NCBI GenBank assembly: GCA_947579605.1
Contig: OX388307.1
Span: 7,851,237-7,915,236, forward strand
Length of the DNA: 64,000 bases
Reading direction: 5' to 3'
From: Athripsodes cinereus
Lineage: Eukaryota > Arthropoda > Insecta > Trichoptera > Leptoceridae
The notes under the pieces were generated by a model that was given only the letters and a program-made list of their open reading frames with translations, had not been told where the DNA came from and made no database searches. A program made the position numbers and the translations under genes. Shown piece by piece: positions 46,001 to 58,229 of the stretch (positions are counted from its first letter, which is position 1; every line of letters begins with the position of its first letter).

Positions 46001-49000
46001 TCATGTATAATTCGTTCAATCATCATTATTATGTGTGTATATCTCAAACATGGAGTACTCTAATGGAAACGTTGTATTTGTAATTCAACAAATTGGCAAA
46101 AAAAGCTTGCGTACGCGCATATCAATTAATGGCAGAATTTTGTTTCAACAATAAAAAGGTATTTTGTAAAAGTATTTTGTGTAAAATACAAAATACTCAA
46201 AAAAAGTATTTCAAATAAAATACAAAATACTTTTTACAAAAAGGTATTTGAAATACAAAATACAAATACGTATTTTGTATTTGTATTTTAAATACTTTTA
46301 TTTGAAATACGTCACATCTCTGCTATTGTCTTATTCTTACTTATTGCGCAAACATAATATACTTTATATTTTACATTATTTTAAGAGAGATGGACATAGT
46401 CGTCAAAGACGAAATATTTTAATAAGAATGACATAAATTCAGAGTGCCAGTATTATTAAAACAAGCGACAACATGAACAGTTATTTGGCCGGATATCCGT
46501 CGAATTTCTAAACCGAATAATATCTTGAAATTCTGGCGGTCAGATACCCTTCAGTACTGCCGCGACATGGTCGCTTTAAAGCGAGTTGCCATGTTTGCAG
46601 TAAAACGAAGTACTTTATGATTAGTGAGTGAATGATTACACAATTAATTTGCACAAATTATTAACGCTCACACATTATCCAAATACAATAACATTCGCAC
46701 ATGCAAATAACACAGTATGATATTTGCGTATGCAAAATAATTAGACATTCGGTACATCAATATTCTTTGGGGAGATCATAGTTCTTATGATCTCCCCAAA
46801 GAAATACGACCACAAGTAGACAAAGCTGCAGCCGTAGCAGGCTGCTTAAGAGACGATATATGGAGGAATAAAGACACGAGAACGGCCAGTAAGGTTCGCA
46901 TCTACAAGACATGTGTACGCCCAATACTCACGTATGGCATAGAAACAAGGGCAGACACAACCAAAACCAAAAGCATGCTACGTACAACAGAGATGCGAAC
47001 TTTGCGAGCCATTGCCGGAAAAAGTCTGCGAGATNNNNNNNNNNNNNNNNNNNNNNNNNNNNNNNNNNNNNNNNNNNNNNNNNNNNNNNNNNNNNNNNNN
47101 NNNNNNNNNNNNNNNNNNNNNNNNNNNNNNNNNNNNNNNNNNNNNNNNNNNNNNNNNNNNNNNNNNNNNNNNNNNNNNNNNNNNNNNNNNNNNNNNNNNN
47201 NNNNNNNNNNNNNNNNNNNNNNNNNNNNNNNNNNCCTTCGGCCAATGCGATCCCAGAGAAAAAAAAAGTATTCTGTGGAAAGCAGATGTTTGTAAAACCT
47301 CACGAATAAGAAAGACATTTAACATCTTCCATTGAGAGATGAACATCTCCAATTCAATTCAGCCGCCCAACCTGAATGTCTTAATTTTCTATTGACACGA
47401 ATAGGATAACTTACATGTTTATTACATGCGGCAAGTCTACTAGTAACCCGATTAGCGGGGCATGCCGTGATGGTATAGATGTATGTATATATTTTAAATA
47501 TAATACTTGAATTGCGAGGTGGGTTACATATATTAATTAACACTAGGGCCTAATACTATCCACCCTCATTATTATTAACTAGTGGATAATGTATGTATGC
47601 ATGCATGTTTGTTGATAACGGAGTGGGTAGATGCTGCTACTACTAGTACACATAAAAATCCGTGTTAAAATGAAATAAACCTGTAATAAAAGTGATTTAT
47701 GAAGTGAATTATTTTACAATAAACTAAAATACAAACTGTATAGTACCTACATAAACCTTTGGAAATATTCATCAAAATATTGTGTAAAATATTCGTATTG
47801 TCAGGGTTATGTGGGGTATTTTTTGTAATTACATAATTTACGTGCTAGAATATTGTTAGCACTGCTTTGAATTTAACATTATATTATTTGCATTGTTTGC
47901 TACCTTCATATTACATGTCTAATGTCTATATGTGTTTAGTGCGTTGTATATGTGTGTATCGTCGCGTTAGTACCCATAATACAAGGTTTATCTTAATTTG
48001 GGACTATCTCGATCTGAGTGAATTGTCGATGTATGTTATGTTAAATATTTTCAAATATTTCAGTCACTAGTTTACTCACCTTTAAACGTTTCTCATGGAA
48101 GTACAGGGTGGAAATAAGACTCTTCTGCGCATTTTTTAACATTGTCCACTAATATATGATAACAGTTGTCCAAACCTTACTGACACGCTGTCTATAATTC
48201 GTGTTGTTTCCACCATCAAAGATCCAGATCATCAAACATTTTAATAATACATATTCAAATACTTACAGTAAACGGCCAAAGTAGCATTAGCCGTGACAGT
48301 TCCTGCAGCATTCTTCGCCGTGCAAGTGTAGACTCCAGCATCAGAAGGTTCAGCTCTCTGCAGAAGTAAATGTACGGTAGCTACAGTTGGCAGTGTTGAA
48401 CCACCGCTGGCACCTGATAAGCCACTGGGTGCTGGCAGAATACTAGTATCAGCACGACCAGCTGGAAGCCTGCCGCCAACCTTAGACCATGTCACTTCCG
48501 GGTATGGATCACCGCCGACCTTAATGAATAAAAACATTCATTATTTTTTTAATGAATTCTTATAATTTCTATCAATCAATCCATTAAATATTAAAGACTT
48601 TTGAGTTTTGTGTTTGAAGTACAGCAAGCTAATGTTGATTATATTGTTATACTTAAGGAAAGGGTATTGTTTGTGTGGAAATAATTGACTATTTCATAGA
48701 AATTTGCTAAGAAATTTGGTCTGTCTAGAAAAATCGTTTTTTTTGTTGATCATTACAAATAATAATTGATAATTGTTTTAGAAGAAAAGAGTTAAACATT
48801 TCATTTACCTGACAACGAAATTCAGAGTTGTGTCCAACAAGAACTGCTTGAGCTTGCGGCTTTACAAGGAAATGAGGTCTAAGCAGCACACTCAGCTGAG
48901 CTGGTCTAGATTCTCTGATTCCAACAACTGAATGTGCTGCACACCTATAGGCTCCAGCATCACCAGCTCGAACGGATGATATCATCAGATTGGTTCCATC

Positions 49001-49463
49001 CACTAAACTCATTCTGGAAAGCGATATCACGATTTAAATTGGATGGAAAAACACAATATCATTGAAAATTTTTGGATTTGTGATTGATAGTGTGACGATT
49101 GTTCAGTTTCTTTTCTCCATTATACAAAAATAATATACTTAAGGATCTGTAGCATGACAACTTAATCGCTGAAATGAAGATGCCACATATATATCTAAAT
49201 TATAGTTATAGTCTTCTAAGAGCCTAATATACTTAGGGGAAAATTATTTATGTTCCTAATTATTTTCATTATTTTAACTAATGTAAAAAAAAAACATTTA
49301 GGAATTTACCTCGTATTAGCTTCCATATCAATATTCTGTCCATTCTTGGTCCAATGTACTGTAGGTTCAGGGTTTCCTTTAGGTGGTCCACACTCCAGCA
49401 AGGCAGTCTCTCCTGCGGCCACACGAGTGTCATGGGGCTGAGCTCGGAAGTCATCGCGAAGAA
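28058..49463 (-). CDS. robo: Roundabout (Robo) axon-guidance receptor, partial (Ig2 to stop)
   Basis: Twenty-one coding exons with consistent phases, listed 5' to 3' on the minus strand: 49463-49310, 49013-48809, 48519-48267, 43779-43655, 40148-39990, 39905-39671, 39584-39356, 38933-38621, 38326-38026, 33628-33513, 33385-33180, 32500-32340, 31907-31764, 31426-31272, 31162-31040, 30924-30332, 30225-30051, 29819-29625, 29493-29380, 29169-28755, 28176-28058; 1,495 aa. Ig2 begins RDDFRAQPHDTRVAAGE, the Robo Ig2 signature; Ig3, Ig4, Ig5, three fibronectin III domains and one membrane helix (WFVGLSLCCLLVAVLSFFVF, then KRRR) follow. The roughly 690-residue cytoplasmic tail has a YAEV and a PYATT motif (CC0/CC1 type) in exon 31272-31426, then Asn/Ser/Pro-rich sequence. 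Robo receives Slit and repels axons. The signal peptide and Ig1 exons are outside the window. The paralogue (1, 2 or 3) is undecided. Confidence 0.95.
28262..28392 (+). mobile_element. LINE 3' end with (aaat)n tail
   Basis: Contains gcgataaactcgcc, also found at 53818-53835, and ends in aataaaataaataaataaat. In the last Robo intron, antisense to it. Confidence 0.55.
34124..37529 (+). CDS. Monoamine-oxidase-like flavoprotein, probable pseudoenzyme, nested in a Robo intron
   Basis: Nine exons in phase: 34124-34178, 34702-35005, 35218-35437, 35908-36106, 36214-36376, 36462-36556, 36654-36797, 37091-37236, 37350-37529; 501 aa (MAO about 520). Landmarks match flavin MAO in order: a beta-alpha-beta start (VDILILGNTLTG), KVLVLDVDGDEG where MAO has the E-A-R motif, VSLLFFLWIRRR near the MAO LWFLWY block, YLKPFWKESGYSGE (MAO EPFWRKxxYCG), SALLAAQRACINIV (EGAVEAGERAAREI), and a C-terminal hydrophobic segment (about residues 479-496) like the MAO outer-mitochondrial-membrane anchor. 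Lost: the middle Gly of GxGxxG is Thr, RxGGR is absent, the SGGCYTTY flavin cysteine region reads IPQIGDF, and the GTE...W FAD motif is eroded. Poly(A) signal at 37549-37554. FAD binding and oxidase activity are doubtful; the intact nine-exon frame suggests a selected protein. Confidence 0.8.
34228..34556 (+). mobile_element. LINE/SINE 3'-end repeat
   Basis: Starts ctagctaacccggcaaacgttgttttg and ends ttggtccagcagtttcggaggagt...gacacgagaattttatata. I know this pattern from the 3' ends of insect RTE-type LINEs and SINEs. Sits in intron 1 of the MAO-like gene. Confidence 0.55.
35639..35879 (+). repeat. Dispersed repeat family B, full copy 1
   Basis: A 241-bp unit, tcccgtggagcacccggtaa to ...gtgccgtgatggtata, about 95% identical and equal in length to 41951-42191. 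Decayed fragments at 19330-19400, 36944-37030, 47290-47480, 60300-60335, 61090-61145 and 63950-64000. No ORF; a tRNA-like B-box string (gtgttcgaaaa) hints at a SINE. In intron 3 of the MAO-like gene. Confidence 0.75.
36944..37030 (+). repeat. Dispersed repeat family B, fragment
   Basis: ccactcatcctgaacgtctt ... cacgaagaggactacttacgtg matches the middle of the 241-bp unit. Intron 7 of the MAO-like gene. Confidence 0.6.
40149..43654. other. Robo intron, mostly unannotated
   Basis: The intron between the two Ig4 half-exons. Besides the family B repeat I see only AT-rich sequence; ORFs are short and domain-free. Confidence 0.6.
41951..42191 (+). repeat. Dispersed repeat family B, full copy 2
   Basis: Same 241-bp unit as 35639-35879, differing at about a dozen positions without length change; followed by (tag)n. 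Confidence 0.75.
43868..44560 (-). mobile_element. L2/CR1-type LINE 3' end
   Basis: Minus strand encodes YYAGPKLWNSLPLGLRRTAD then DGFRRGLKTYFFS. The 3' UTR ends with the L2-typical gcgctatataaatag-attatta string (about 43868-43910). In a Robo intron, same strand as Robo. Confidence 0.75.
45114..45370. repeat. Tandem repeat, three units of 82-94 bp
   Basis: Units start ttgatgaatga at 45114, 45208 and 45290 and contain atacataaatggagaaaggg and ttgcttgcagacaa. Inside the hAT-like element. Confidence 0.9.
45420..45995 (+). mobile_element. Decayed LINE reverse-transcriptase fragment inside the hAT-like element
   Basis: Broken frames give VREFL, INQNG, SKSEIVWT, then a SLLRSLH / LVFKLCLTVHKA block as in L2-type LINEs. 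Confidence 0.5.
46768..46803. repeat. Short perfect hairpin
   Basis: tttggggagatcata and its inverse are separated by a few bases; sits at the left edge of the LINE fragment. Confidence 0.7.
46780..47034 (+). mobile_element. RTE/BovB-type LINE fragment, cut by the assembly gap
   Basis: An open frame encodes AAAVAGCLRDDIWRNKDTRT, KVRIYKTCVRPILTYGIETR, then TTEMRTLRAIAGKSLRD, the conserved tail of RTE-like reverse transcriptases, running straight into the N run. Confidence 0.8.
47035..47234. other. Assembly gap, 200 N
   Basis: Exactly 200 N, so the true size is probably unknown. It lies in a Robo intron between a LINE fragment and a family B repeat. ORFs drawn across it are artefacts. Confidence 1.
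47290..47480 (+). repeat. Dispersed repeat family B, diverged copy
   Basis: aacctgaatgtcttaatttt, then cacgaataggataacttacatg and ggcatgccgtgatggtatag follow the 241-bp unit with many changes. Confidence 0.6.
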
Positions 49464-51060
49464 CTGTGGAAAGAAAATAAATTAAAATATTACTCATCAT
49501 TACCAATTGCAAAGTTCAAAATAACAAGGAAATAAAAGGCGAGGTTGTTAGATGGTAAAACTGCAAATATAATTCGACGTTGTTTCAATGTGCAAAAAGT
49601 ATTTGTGATTTCGAATATAATGAAATAACTCTTTGTACCTCTTGAATTACTTTATTGAGCAAGAACCAGTGATCAAGAGTAAAATATTTTGTGGAAGCAC
49701 AACACAACTATGTTTCAATTTAATAAAATGAACCAGAATTTCCACCAATTATCGTCGGACAACAACTATGAGATAAAATTTAATTACATGTTTATTTGAA
49801 CTAAACAGAACATTAAACTTCTAAAGTATGATGCATTGTATCACACCTGAAGTACATGACATTAACGTGTATAATGAATGTTAAATGGGAGTGAGATGCA
49901 ATAAATTGAATTGCAAATTGCGTACGATTTCACAATAGTAAGAGGTGTTAAGTAGTGTGTGCTTGTTTGTAATTTGTTTACAAATCCAAACAGATGTTTA
50001 CAATGTATGTTGGTGCCACTTAAATGTGATGGGCAATTTTCACACTGCGACAGTAGATTTAATTTCTAATAATTGATCAGTCGATAGCACTCACGATAAC
50101 CAGATTCTCGTACAGCTATTTATGTCGCCACATAAAAAAATAATAATTAGTATGCCGAAAGTAAAAAATACTGCGCCCTGAAACGATTCACTCATTTGCT
50201 TAATCTTTATTTTGCAAATATGTAATATCTCCGTTTTAATTTTTAAGATCTAGTACAGCTTCAGTTTAAGAATTGGAATCGAAGATTTAGACCTTATTAC
50301 ATTTTAGTATTGTATGTTTTATAATGATTTTTTATCACATTATTAATGTTTAACAAAGATTAAAAAAATGTAAATAATGATTAATGTTATTTTAAGAACT
50401 GTAACACTTTTAAACAAATAAAAACCAGATCATTTAATTTATAGAGTTGAACATTATTTTCAAAATTCAACTACTGCATGTCGTGATGTTACTATGAGAT
50501 TTATGATGTGCGTCAGATAGTGTTTAAGTAAAATAAGTAAAGAATAATGTTATAGTTGAATCATGGCAGTCGTTGAATTATTTTCATAAGGATAACTTCT
50601 ATACCTGAATACCCGAAAAGAGATGAGTCCACTGTTTGTCGAAGTGAATAAAATGTTTTGTCGAAGAGTACCTGACTGGTAAAGCTCGTAAAGTTTCTAG
50701 TGTGCAAATGTGTTAACGAAATATTACTCTATTAAACATAACGCGACTCAGAATATTATGCTAAAAGCATATTAGTGTAATATTGATATGTGTAGGAACT
50801 ATGTAATATTGGACTGTACGGCTTTATGTTTGACAGATATGTATTTAGAGAATTTCTTACTACTTACTTAAGTTGTAATGTATTCATTTTATAAAGGGAT
50901 ATCTTTGAATATAGTTATTTATTTATTATATTAATGCTTCGAAATTTAATTCAAGAATCAAGATAACGTTAGTACAACAAATTAGATAAATCAGTATAAC
51001 TCCACCATAAAATACAAAATAATTACTACTATTATTGCTAATCCCATCACGCTATATCCC
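49464..51060. other. Robo upstream intron, no feature recognised
   Basis: AT-rich sequence without exon-like ORFs. The Robo exon at 49310-49463 starts with codon phase 2 (two bases of a split codon), so an upstream exon must exist, but I do not find an Ig1-like exon. Confidence 0.6.
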
Positions 51061-51435
51061 ACAAAACGCTGCGTGATAGAGTGAAGAATGAGGATATTAG
51101 AAGAATGAGCGGATGCAAAAAGACTGTTGTGGACAGAATGCGTGTAAATAAATTGAGATGGTTTGGTCATGTGGAACGAATGAAAGAGGAAAGAATGACA
51201 AAGAGGATATACTTATCTGAAAGAAAGGGTGTGAGGAAACGCGGGCGTCCGAGAACCACGTGGCTTGATCACGTGGATCAAATTCTCAAGGACGGCCGCG
51301 TGTTGAGTAAGAGGAACCGACGTGCGTGTATGAGGAACTGTATGAATGTGGAGGAAGCGAAGGAAGTGTGTAAAGATAGATCTGTTTGGCGTTCCGTTCT
51401 CTCTGCCTACCCCACTTGGGACACGGCGTGAGGGT
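51061..51435 (+). mobile_element. LINE C-terminal fragment, best-preserved copy
   Basis: 116 codons without a stop: EDIRRMSGCKKTVVDRMRVN, WFGHVERMKEERMTK, KRGRPRTTWLDHVDQILKD, CMRNCMNVEEAKEV, SVLSAYPTWDTA. The reference for the split copy at 12285/18698 and the deleted copy at 27029. Confidence 0.85.
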
Positions 51436-52737
51436 ATAGTATAGTAGATAGTATAGCTATATCCCACAAGTGAGGTAGCCAACAGACCAGCCGCATGCAA
51501 CTAACATGCAAGCTAACATGACATAACATGGCTAACTAGATAATATGTTTATTATTAACTCTGACCAATTGAAATATCTTATCTACTAAAATATTTTTTA
51601 TGGTACACCTAGGTATCTAATATTATAACGAGTATTCAAGTTTTGAGATTTATAAGAAATTAAAATTAAGGAAGGAATAATTTTATTCAGGTGTAAATTT
51701 AAAACAAAGCTAATCTTTGTTTTTAAGTAAGATGTCACTACGTCTGGTTTGGTTGTTCGAATGCAAATACCTAATAAGACTGTAATAGTGAAATAAAATT
51801 AAGACTGTTATGAAACTGTAATAAATAGTGCAAATACCTATATAGTTATAATGTAATGCTTCCCATATACCAGCATAATTAGGCTGACTGGGGACGAATA
51901 TATATCCACGGAAAAATTGATAGTTATATTTTGAGTTTGTGAATACTTATTGTTAAAAAATATTTCTTGAATAAAAAGAAAAATTGAATTGAATTGAATA
52001 ATTTATTTCTTATTTGTAAGCACGACCGATTGTGAGTAACAAAAGAAAGGGAGCGAGGAGGTGAATTGATTAAACCATGACTAATCGGATCCACATGCGG
52101 CTTGGTCAAAAATTTCTGATTCTCATTAAAATCTACATACCCTAGATTTTATGTTTGTCCAGTATTATGAAAAAAAATCATAATTTTAATAAAACATTTC
52201 AAAATGTAAATGGAATATTTCCGAGAATTCTGTTGATGCTTTTATGATAATAAAAATCAATGATAAAAACATGTTCGTTTACCAGGAAACTGAACGATAA
52301 CACAAAACAGGATAAGAAAGGAAAGCTAAATCGATCTTTATATTTTCGTTACTGTTATAGCTGTATTACTGAAAAAAATAATCCAATGATAATGCTACTG
52401 ACGTAGGCTGATTGAGATTATCAGACTTAAAAATAACATCCTAGGAAAAACTGGTAAAATTTTACTGAGGTTTTTTTTTATCTGCTTAGGTAAATAACTG
52501 TGAACTGTATAAATATGTAAGGGAGAAGAACAAAATAATTTTCTAAGTAGATAATTCTAAATACAGGGAACATTCTCTCTACGTTTAAAATATAGGTATT
52601 TGTAGAAAATGTTGCATACATATTAGAAAAAATAAATAATAGTCATATTTGGATGTTTTATTGCACACCAGATAACTACTACGATATTGAGACAAAGAGT
52701 GTCCACTTTAGATTTTTTACTTTAAAATGATTAAAAA

Positions 52738-52862
52738 AAACGTGGAAGATAAGAGTCTCGGTCTCATGCACAAGAGGTACGTGGCTCGATCCCAGGTGTC
52801 AGCAAAATCCCCTTTCTTATAAGGTTGTATTTGGGTTTAATAAACCCAGATAACTGGGTACC
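52738..52862 (+). mobile_element. SINE-like repeat family A, copy 4, with tRNA-like head
   Basis: A head with ggctcgatccc (RNA polymerase III B-box-like) is joined to the family A body (tcagcaaaatcccctttc...ataaggttgtatttgggttt). Suggests family A is tRNA-derived. Confidence 0.6.
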
Positions 52863-53639
52863 AACAGATAACAAAACAAACTGGGAACTACATGAGCTGA
52901 AATACTAGATGTTACTCCGATTAAGCGAGGCTTACAAATTGAAGAGTAGGTATGTTAAAATTCGGGTGTTTACACTTGTTAGCCTGTTTTAAATAAAAAA
53001 AATGTTTGTTTTAAATAAAAATAGATTTTTTTAGAGTAAAGACTGTACATAAATAAGCCTACAACATGTTTTACAGGAGAATCGATAAAATCGAGGAAAA
53101 TAAAAATGAATCCTCAAAAATGAGCTAAACGCGACGTGTGATATGAATGAGAGAAGATAAGTAGAAAATGACAGGATTATGAAGGAAAAGTGAGGTGAAA
53201 GAAATGTGTCGATAGAAATAAATTGGAAAATGACCTTAAAAATATATTACACGAGGGTTGTAAATATCAAAAATGAAAAGGGAAAATGGATAAGGGATTA
53301 TGAAGTTATCTGTAAAGAAGTCAGAAAGGAATGTTGGAGAATTATTATCTACATACTATCGTATTCTATCTACGAGATGAAATGAGAAGAACTTATCATA
53401 ATAATAATAAAATTTATGGAGAAATATTATTATGTAGGTAGTTACGGAGAAAGTAAAAGAAGAATAAAGTGATATTGGACGAGAAGTATGTAAATTGATA
53501 CTGGGTAGTATTTTTGCTTCTCATGGTATAATTTTGCTTGTTGGTAAATATTACGTTTTCTATCAAATGATACGAGTATAGTTGGTAACGATCGTATTTG
53601 GATGTTAGGTGGTACGAGCATGTCACAAATGATACTGTG

Positions 53640-53925
53640 CCCCAGCGCACTCAGCAAAGATCTCTAGTCTCTGTAATATAGGAGAGACGATGGTCCTGGC
53701 CATGTTTTAAGAATGTCCAGTGATAACTATCCAAAATTCTTTCGTCAGCAAGGGTCCCGACGACCTGGATGTCACACTTTCACAATACATGGGATAGTTG
53801 GAAGATATCGCGCTTCTGCGATAAACTCGCCCATTGCACAAATTTATTTGCCTGGTTCTACAATATTTATATTTTAATAATGTTTGTTTTTTTGTGCAAT
53901 AAAGATTTTTATTATTATTACATCA
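53640..53925 (+). mobile_element. LINE 3' end
   Basis: Shares gcgataaactcgcc with 28262-28392 and ends caataaagatttttattattatta. The coding part is unrecognisable. Confidence 0.5.
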
Positions 53926-54189
53926 TTCCTATAATAACGACACTAGAGTGCTAGGAACGTCGTGAGGAGAAGTGACTTGATTGGCACAGAGCCGATATGA
54001 ATGAATGAGGCTGGTTTCTACCCTGTGCTTTCGAAAGGAGCGTTCAAGGGCGAGATGATGATGACCATTGAAGAGAGACCCACCTCACACCCGGATATCG
54101 CAGAAGTCTGGGGACTTCCATTTATCCGAAATTCTACACTTGTCTTGTCCAAAATTCAACAAATCTTGTCTACACCGAAGATGCCATAA

Positions 54190-57100
54190 TAGGCAGCCTG
54201 AAGGGGTGGCGGTTTTTTTTTTGTATTCACTATGAATTCTCGTACAAAATAATACGCTACATAATACAACGTAGGTACTTTACTATTAAAAATGACTACT
54301 GTATATTTTTTACAAAATTACGATATGAGGTTGAGTGATAATATTATTTTTGAGTTGTCAAATTTCATCAAAGGCGACCATATCATAAGCGAATCAAAAT
54401 ATTTATTTTATCTTTGATGCGAAACGCCACAGTTTCACGGTTATTTACAACTAATATTATTTGAAAATTTACATACATTTCGTTCATGTTACACGTTTAA
54501 TATTCTTTTTACTCGAAATGAATTCCTTGGAATTTATGGTCAAAGAGAAAATAAGCGTGACTTTGGACAATGTTTATTATGACCATTACACCAAAGAACT
54601 GCAGACGACTCTCAGCTATAAATAATAAGAATATTGTTATTTTTATTTTTATCGGAGATGCAATTATTTACTCAGATCAAGGCAATTTCTTTTGAATTAT
54701 TGGTTCCTAAAATGATTTGAGAATGTAAATACACATTATAATGCGTAACAAATGTTCCACTTCCATCACTCTAAATTCTGATGATAATAATTTGCTAATA
54801 ATACAACAATTTTATTGGTTTCAGAGACCAAAACAAACTTCTTTGACAATAATATAACGTTTCTGTGATAAAAACATCAGAACATTGGATATGTTACGGA
54901 AAGTGGTGGCTCAGTTGGCCTAAAATCTGTCACTTCCTCCTTTAATCTAAAAAGCAATGTTTAAGGTCGAAAAATCTGAAATATGATTTTTGATTATTCT
55001 TCATCATTCTACATAAAATTGTGCATTTTGTGGACTAAAGAGCTTGAGATTTTAAATAAATAAAAGATTGTATAATTGCATTGATACTTCAGAATGATTG
55101 TCGAAGGTAGGGAGACGTAATTTAGCTCATAAATGACAAATGTTGAGTCAGTTTACTACAGTATATCCTCAGTAAAGCGGGAGAAAACCTAAGAGGTAAA
55201 TAATAAATAAGCAACAGTTGCAAAAAGTAAAGAAAAAAACCAAAACAATAAATAAAGAAAATCCTCTGGGAGAACAATTGGATACGCAGAACCTCCTCCG
55301 GATATCCGTCTTGAGAGACAAAAGTTTTCGAAAGAGGGAATACTAAAAGAGATTTACTTCCGGTCTAAGTGCCAAAAGCTTCAACCATAAAAGGGAGACG
55401 ATAGAGAGCGGGGTGTGAAGGAAGATGAGGAAACCACGGAGACACCTTGTGATTGGAAGATAATTGAGTTAGTTTGATTGTTATGAGGGAGGGAGGACAT
55501 TCATCAAGTATTAGAAGGTAGGTATCTCAGCCAATTTCCGTATCTTAAACATTTTTCTTTCCTTTTGTTCAAAAAGATTTTAGAACTAAGTTCTACAGTA
55601 GGTACCTACCTACAAATATAACTATCGTAAAAAAATATGGAAATAACAAGCAGTACATTCTTAGGATTCTTACATTTATTCAACCAATTAAAAAAAGTTA
55701 GATTTATTTCAATATGTCACATACGTTGCATAGTCACAATATACTCTATTTGCTCCGGCATACGAAGTTTTGATTTCACCTCCACGCCAAGTACGAATGT
55801 TAATTTAATATTTTTATTATATTTTCAAGGTTTAAAAGTGAAAAAAAAGGGTAGCGTGGATTGAAGATAAAAGAAACACAGAGACACTCTCACACAGTGG
55901 TTTGATGATATAAAAAGAATTGCTGGTGATAAGTTGAGGAAGGTTCGGGACAATTAAGCTTGGAATGTTTCGGGGGAGGCCTGAGTTCAACAGTGGATGA
56001 AAATGGCTGATTAAGTAATTGCATATGTACAAGATAAAACGGATATGAGTTTAAGCATGTTTCCATATTACGAATGTTATTTAGAAATATAATGATAACT
56101 CTCTTAAAGAATGAATATTATTCTACATTATAAAATTACACATTTGAACAAATTAAGAATATCAAAAGCAACCAAAATAAAAATTAGACTGAATAACAGC
56201 ACAAAAAGGGATACGATTATAAAGGAAATGAAATCATAGACACTAATATGTATAAGCGGATACGATATCGTGGTTAATATCCCCACCTAGGTAATAATCC
56301 AGCCATCTATACTCACCCCTAGCAATGTTTGTGTACACGTGAGTAACTAAAATTAGTGGGTACATCACTTTGTGCAGGACAGAACTCAAAATGCAGGCGG
56401 ACAGAACCTTTTTAAACTGTAACGTTCAAATAGCTAAACTTTTTCTTTGCATAAATGAACTTAAGTAAGCTTACATAACGTTTCGAAAAATTAACGACTC
56501 AATGAGTGGCGAAGTTTATCTATTCGTAGAAAGATTAACGATTGACTGAGACAAAATTTTCATTAATGATGTCCAACTCCGATCATATGAAATTTTTACA
56601 CCTAGAAATAATTTTTTTTTTCGAGGCTTATCATCCCAAAACCTGTGAATTTTGAAGACGTGGTACATTAGCATCTACGTGCTTATTTAGCCGACAAAGC
56701 ATCTATGTCATCACACTTTAGAACGTCATAACACGTCTACCATCTGACAACTATATAAGGAGAACTCTACGAGGTCATCACTTTCATCGCTTCAGCACTA
56801 CCTTCACACCACAACATCAAAATGAATTGCCACCTCACCTTATCACCTTGTAACCACCATCAATAAAGACTTACTTCATCAACCTATACTGTTCTCTTTG
56901 TCTACCCCATTATAGATACACCATATACAAAAAAAAACAATAGCCCCTTATACTTTCTTCCGAGTGGACGACGTCCCATAGGTTTGCTATGGAGAACGAT
57001 GTGGGAAAGTCTGAGTGGGTTCATACCTTCGACACGTTTTCTATATCACCTTTTTCTTTGTCTTTCCCATCTCATGATGTCATCCACTTTATACATTTCT

Positions 57101-58200
57101 TTATAATTATTATGATCACTTTATATTTGGTTGACCGTTTCTGGTTTTAAGGGATGGTCTGGACTGGACAGTCCCCCTCATGGCGAGTATTATCTTAATT
57201 AGCCTTGCATTTGGACAGTGTGTCTGCACTACAACACTATGTGTTTGTATACCTAATAATATAATACTGTATCTATGCTATTCTGTGTACCTTGGAGTGG
57301 AGTAACAACATCAAAGGACCCTTCTCATTTTACAAATTAAATTTCGTCGCCTAAATAACACATTAAAACGTAATTTATATCTTATCCTTTATGTTTGTAC
57401 ATCTTTTGAATATTTATTTATTATTGCACAAATAGAACAAGATATTTCTTCAAAATATGCAGTGAACCAATTGCGATAGTATAGACAGGAAGATAGATAC
57501 AATTTAATTCATTTGGAAAAAAGTTCTTCTAAAAAAAATTGTACAATGGTATACTAAGGTACCTAAAGTTGATGCAGTTATTGATTTGAAACAATTCTAA
57601 CTGATAATCAGATGCGTCATTCATCATGACTTGATTTCATTTTGAGAGCGTCTATTTATTAAGTTAGTTAATAAGATTTTTTCATTATTAAATGCATGTT
57701 AAGACAATAAGTATTTTGTTGTTAAACAGAACGTCGTCCTAATAATAATACTGAATATTATAACATAATACTGAACATAATAATCATAAAAAAAACACTT
57801 TCATTTACATCAAACTTTGATATTGCTGTAATAGTAACTGTATACTTTGTAGCCTTTTAGTCGAAAATATTATATTCCATAAAAATATTATATTGTACAA
57901 TAATAATAAAGTTAATAAAACTGATTATTATTAATTAATCTTTAGAATGAGAGTTTTGTCACATCGTTAACAAGCAATATAATATAATATTACAAATGAT
58001 ACGAGACATAAACTAATTAACTCGAATACACGTTTCAGAGCACGCGAAATAAACATTTACATGAGAGGGCTAATAAGTATCTACTACCTACGTACATACA
58101 TCGAGTAAAAACTATTTGTTGTAAATGTAATAGTTACCTAATAACTATTTGTTCTCTATAAATGAAAATGCACTTTCAATATTAGTCTAGTAAAATCATA
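54190..58200. other. Gene-free stretch with a possible solo-LTR-like segment
   Basis: No exon recognised. At 56754-56880 a tatataagg box is followed by a C/A-rich unit and aataaagacttac, a promoter-plus-polyadenylation layout like an insect LTR, but no second copy or target duplication was found. Confidence 0.4.
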
Positions 58201-58229
58201 CACCTTTAAATTTAAATGACGAAACAGTA

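Larger units (their letters stand above)
44888..46322. mobile_element. 1.4-kb non-autonomous hAT-like element with AAATAC-rich ends
   Basis: Inverted ends CAGAGATGTG (44888) and CACATCTCTG (ending 46322), with exact 8-bp flanks CTATTGTC at 44880-44887 and 46323-46330. Both subterminal regions (44895-45060 and 46155-46312) are arrays of aaatacaaaatac / gtattttgtattt on both strands. The interior holds a tandem repeat and a decayed LINE reverse-transcriptase tail, and no transposase. Confidence 0.9.

Noticed and set aside
46902..47352. ORFs spanning the N run
   Set aside because: They are open only because N has no stops.
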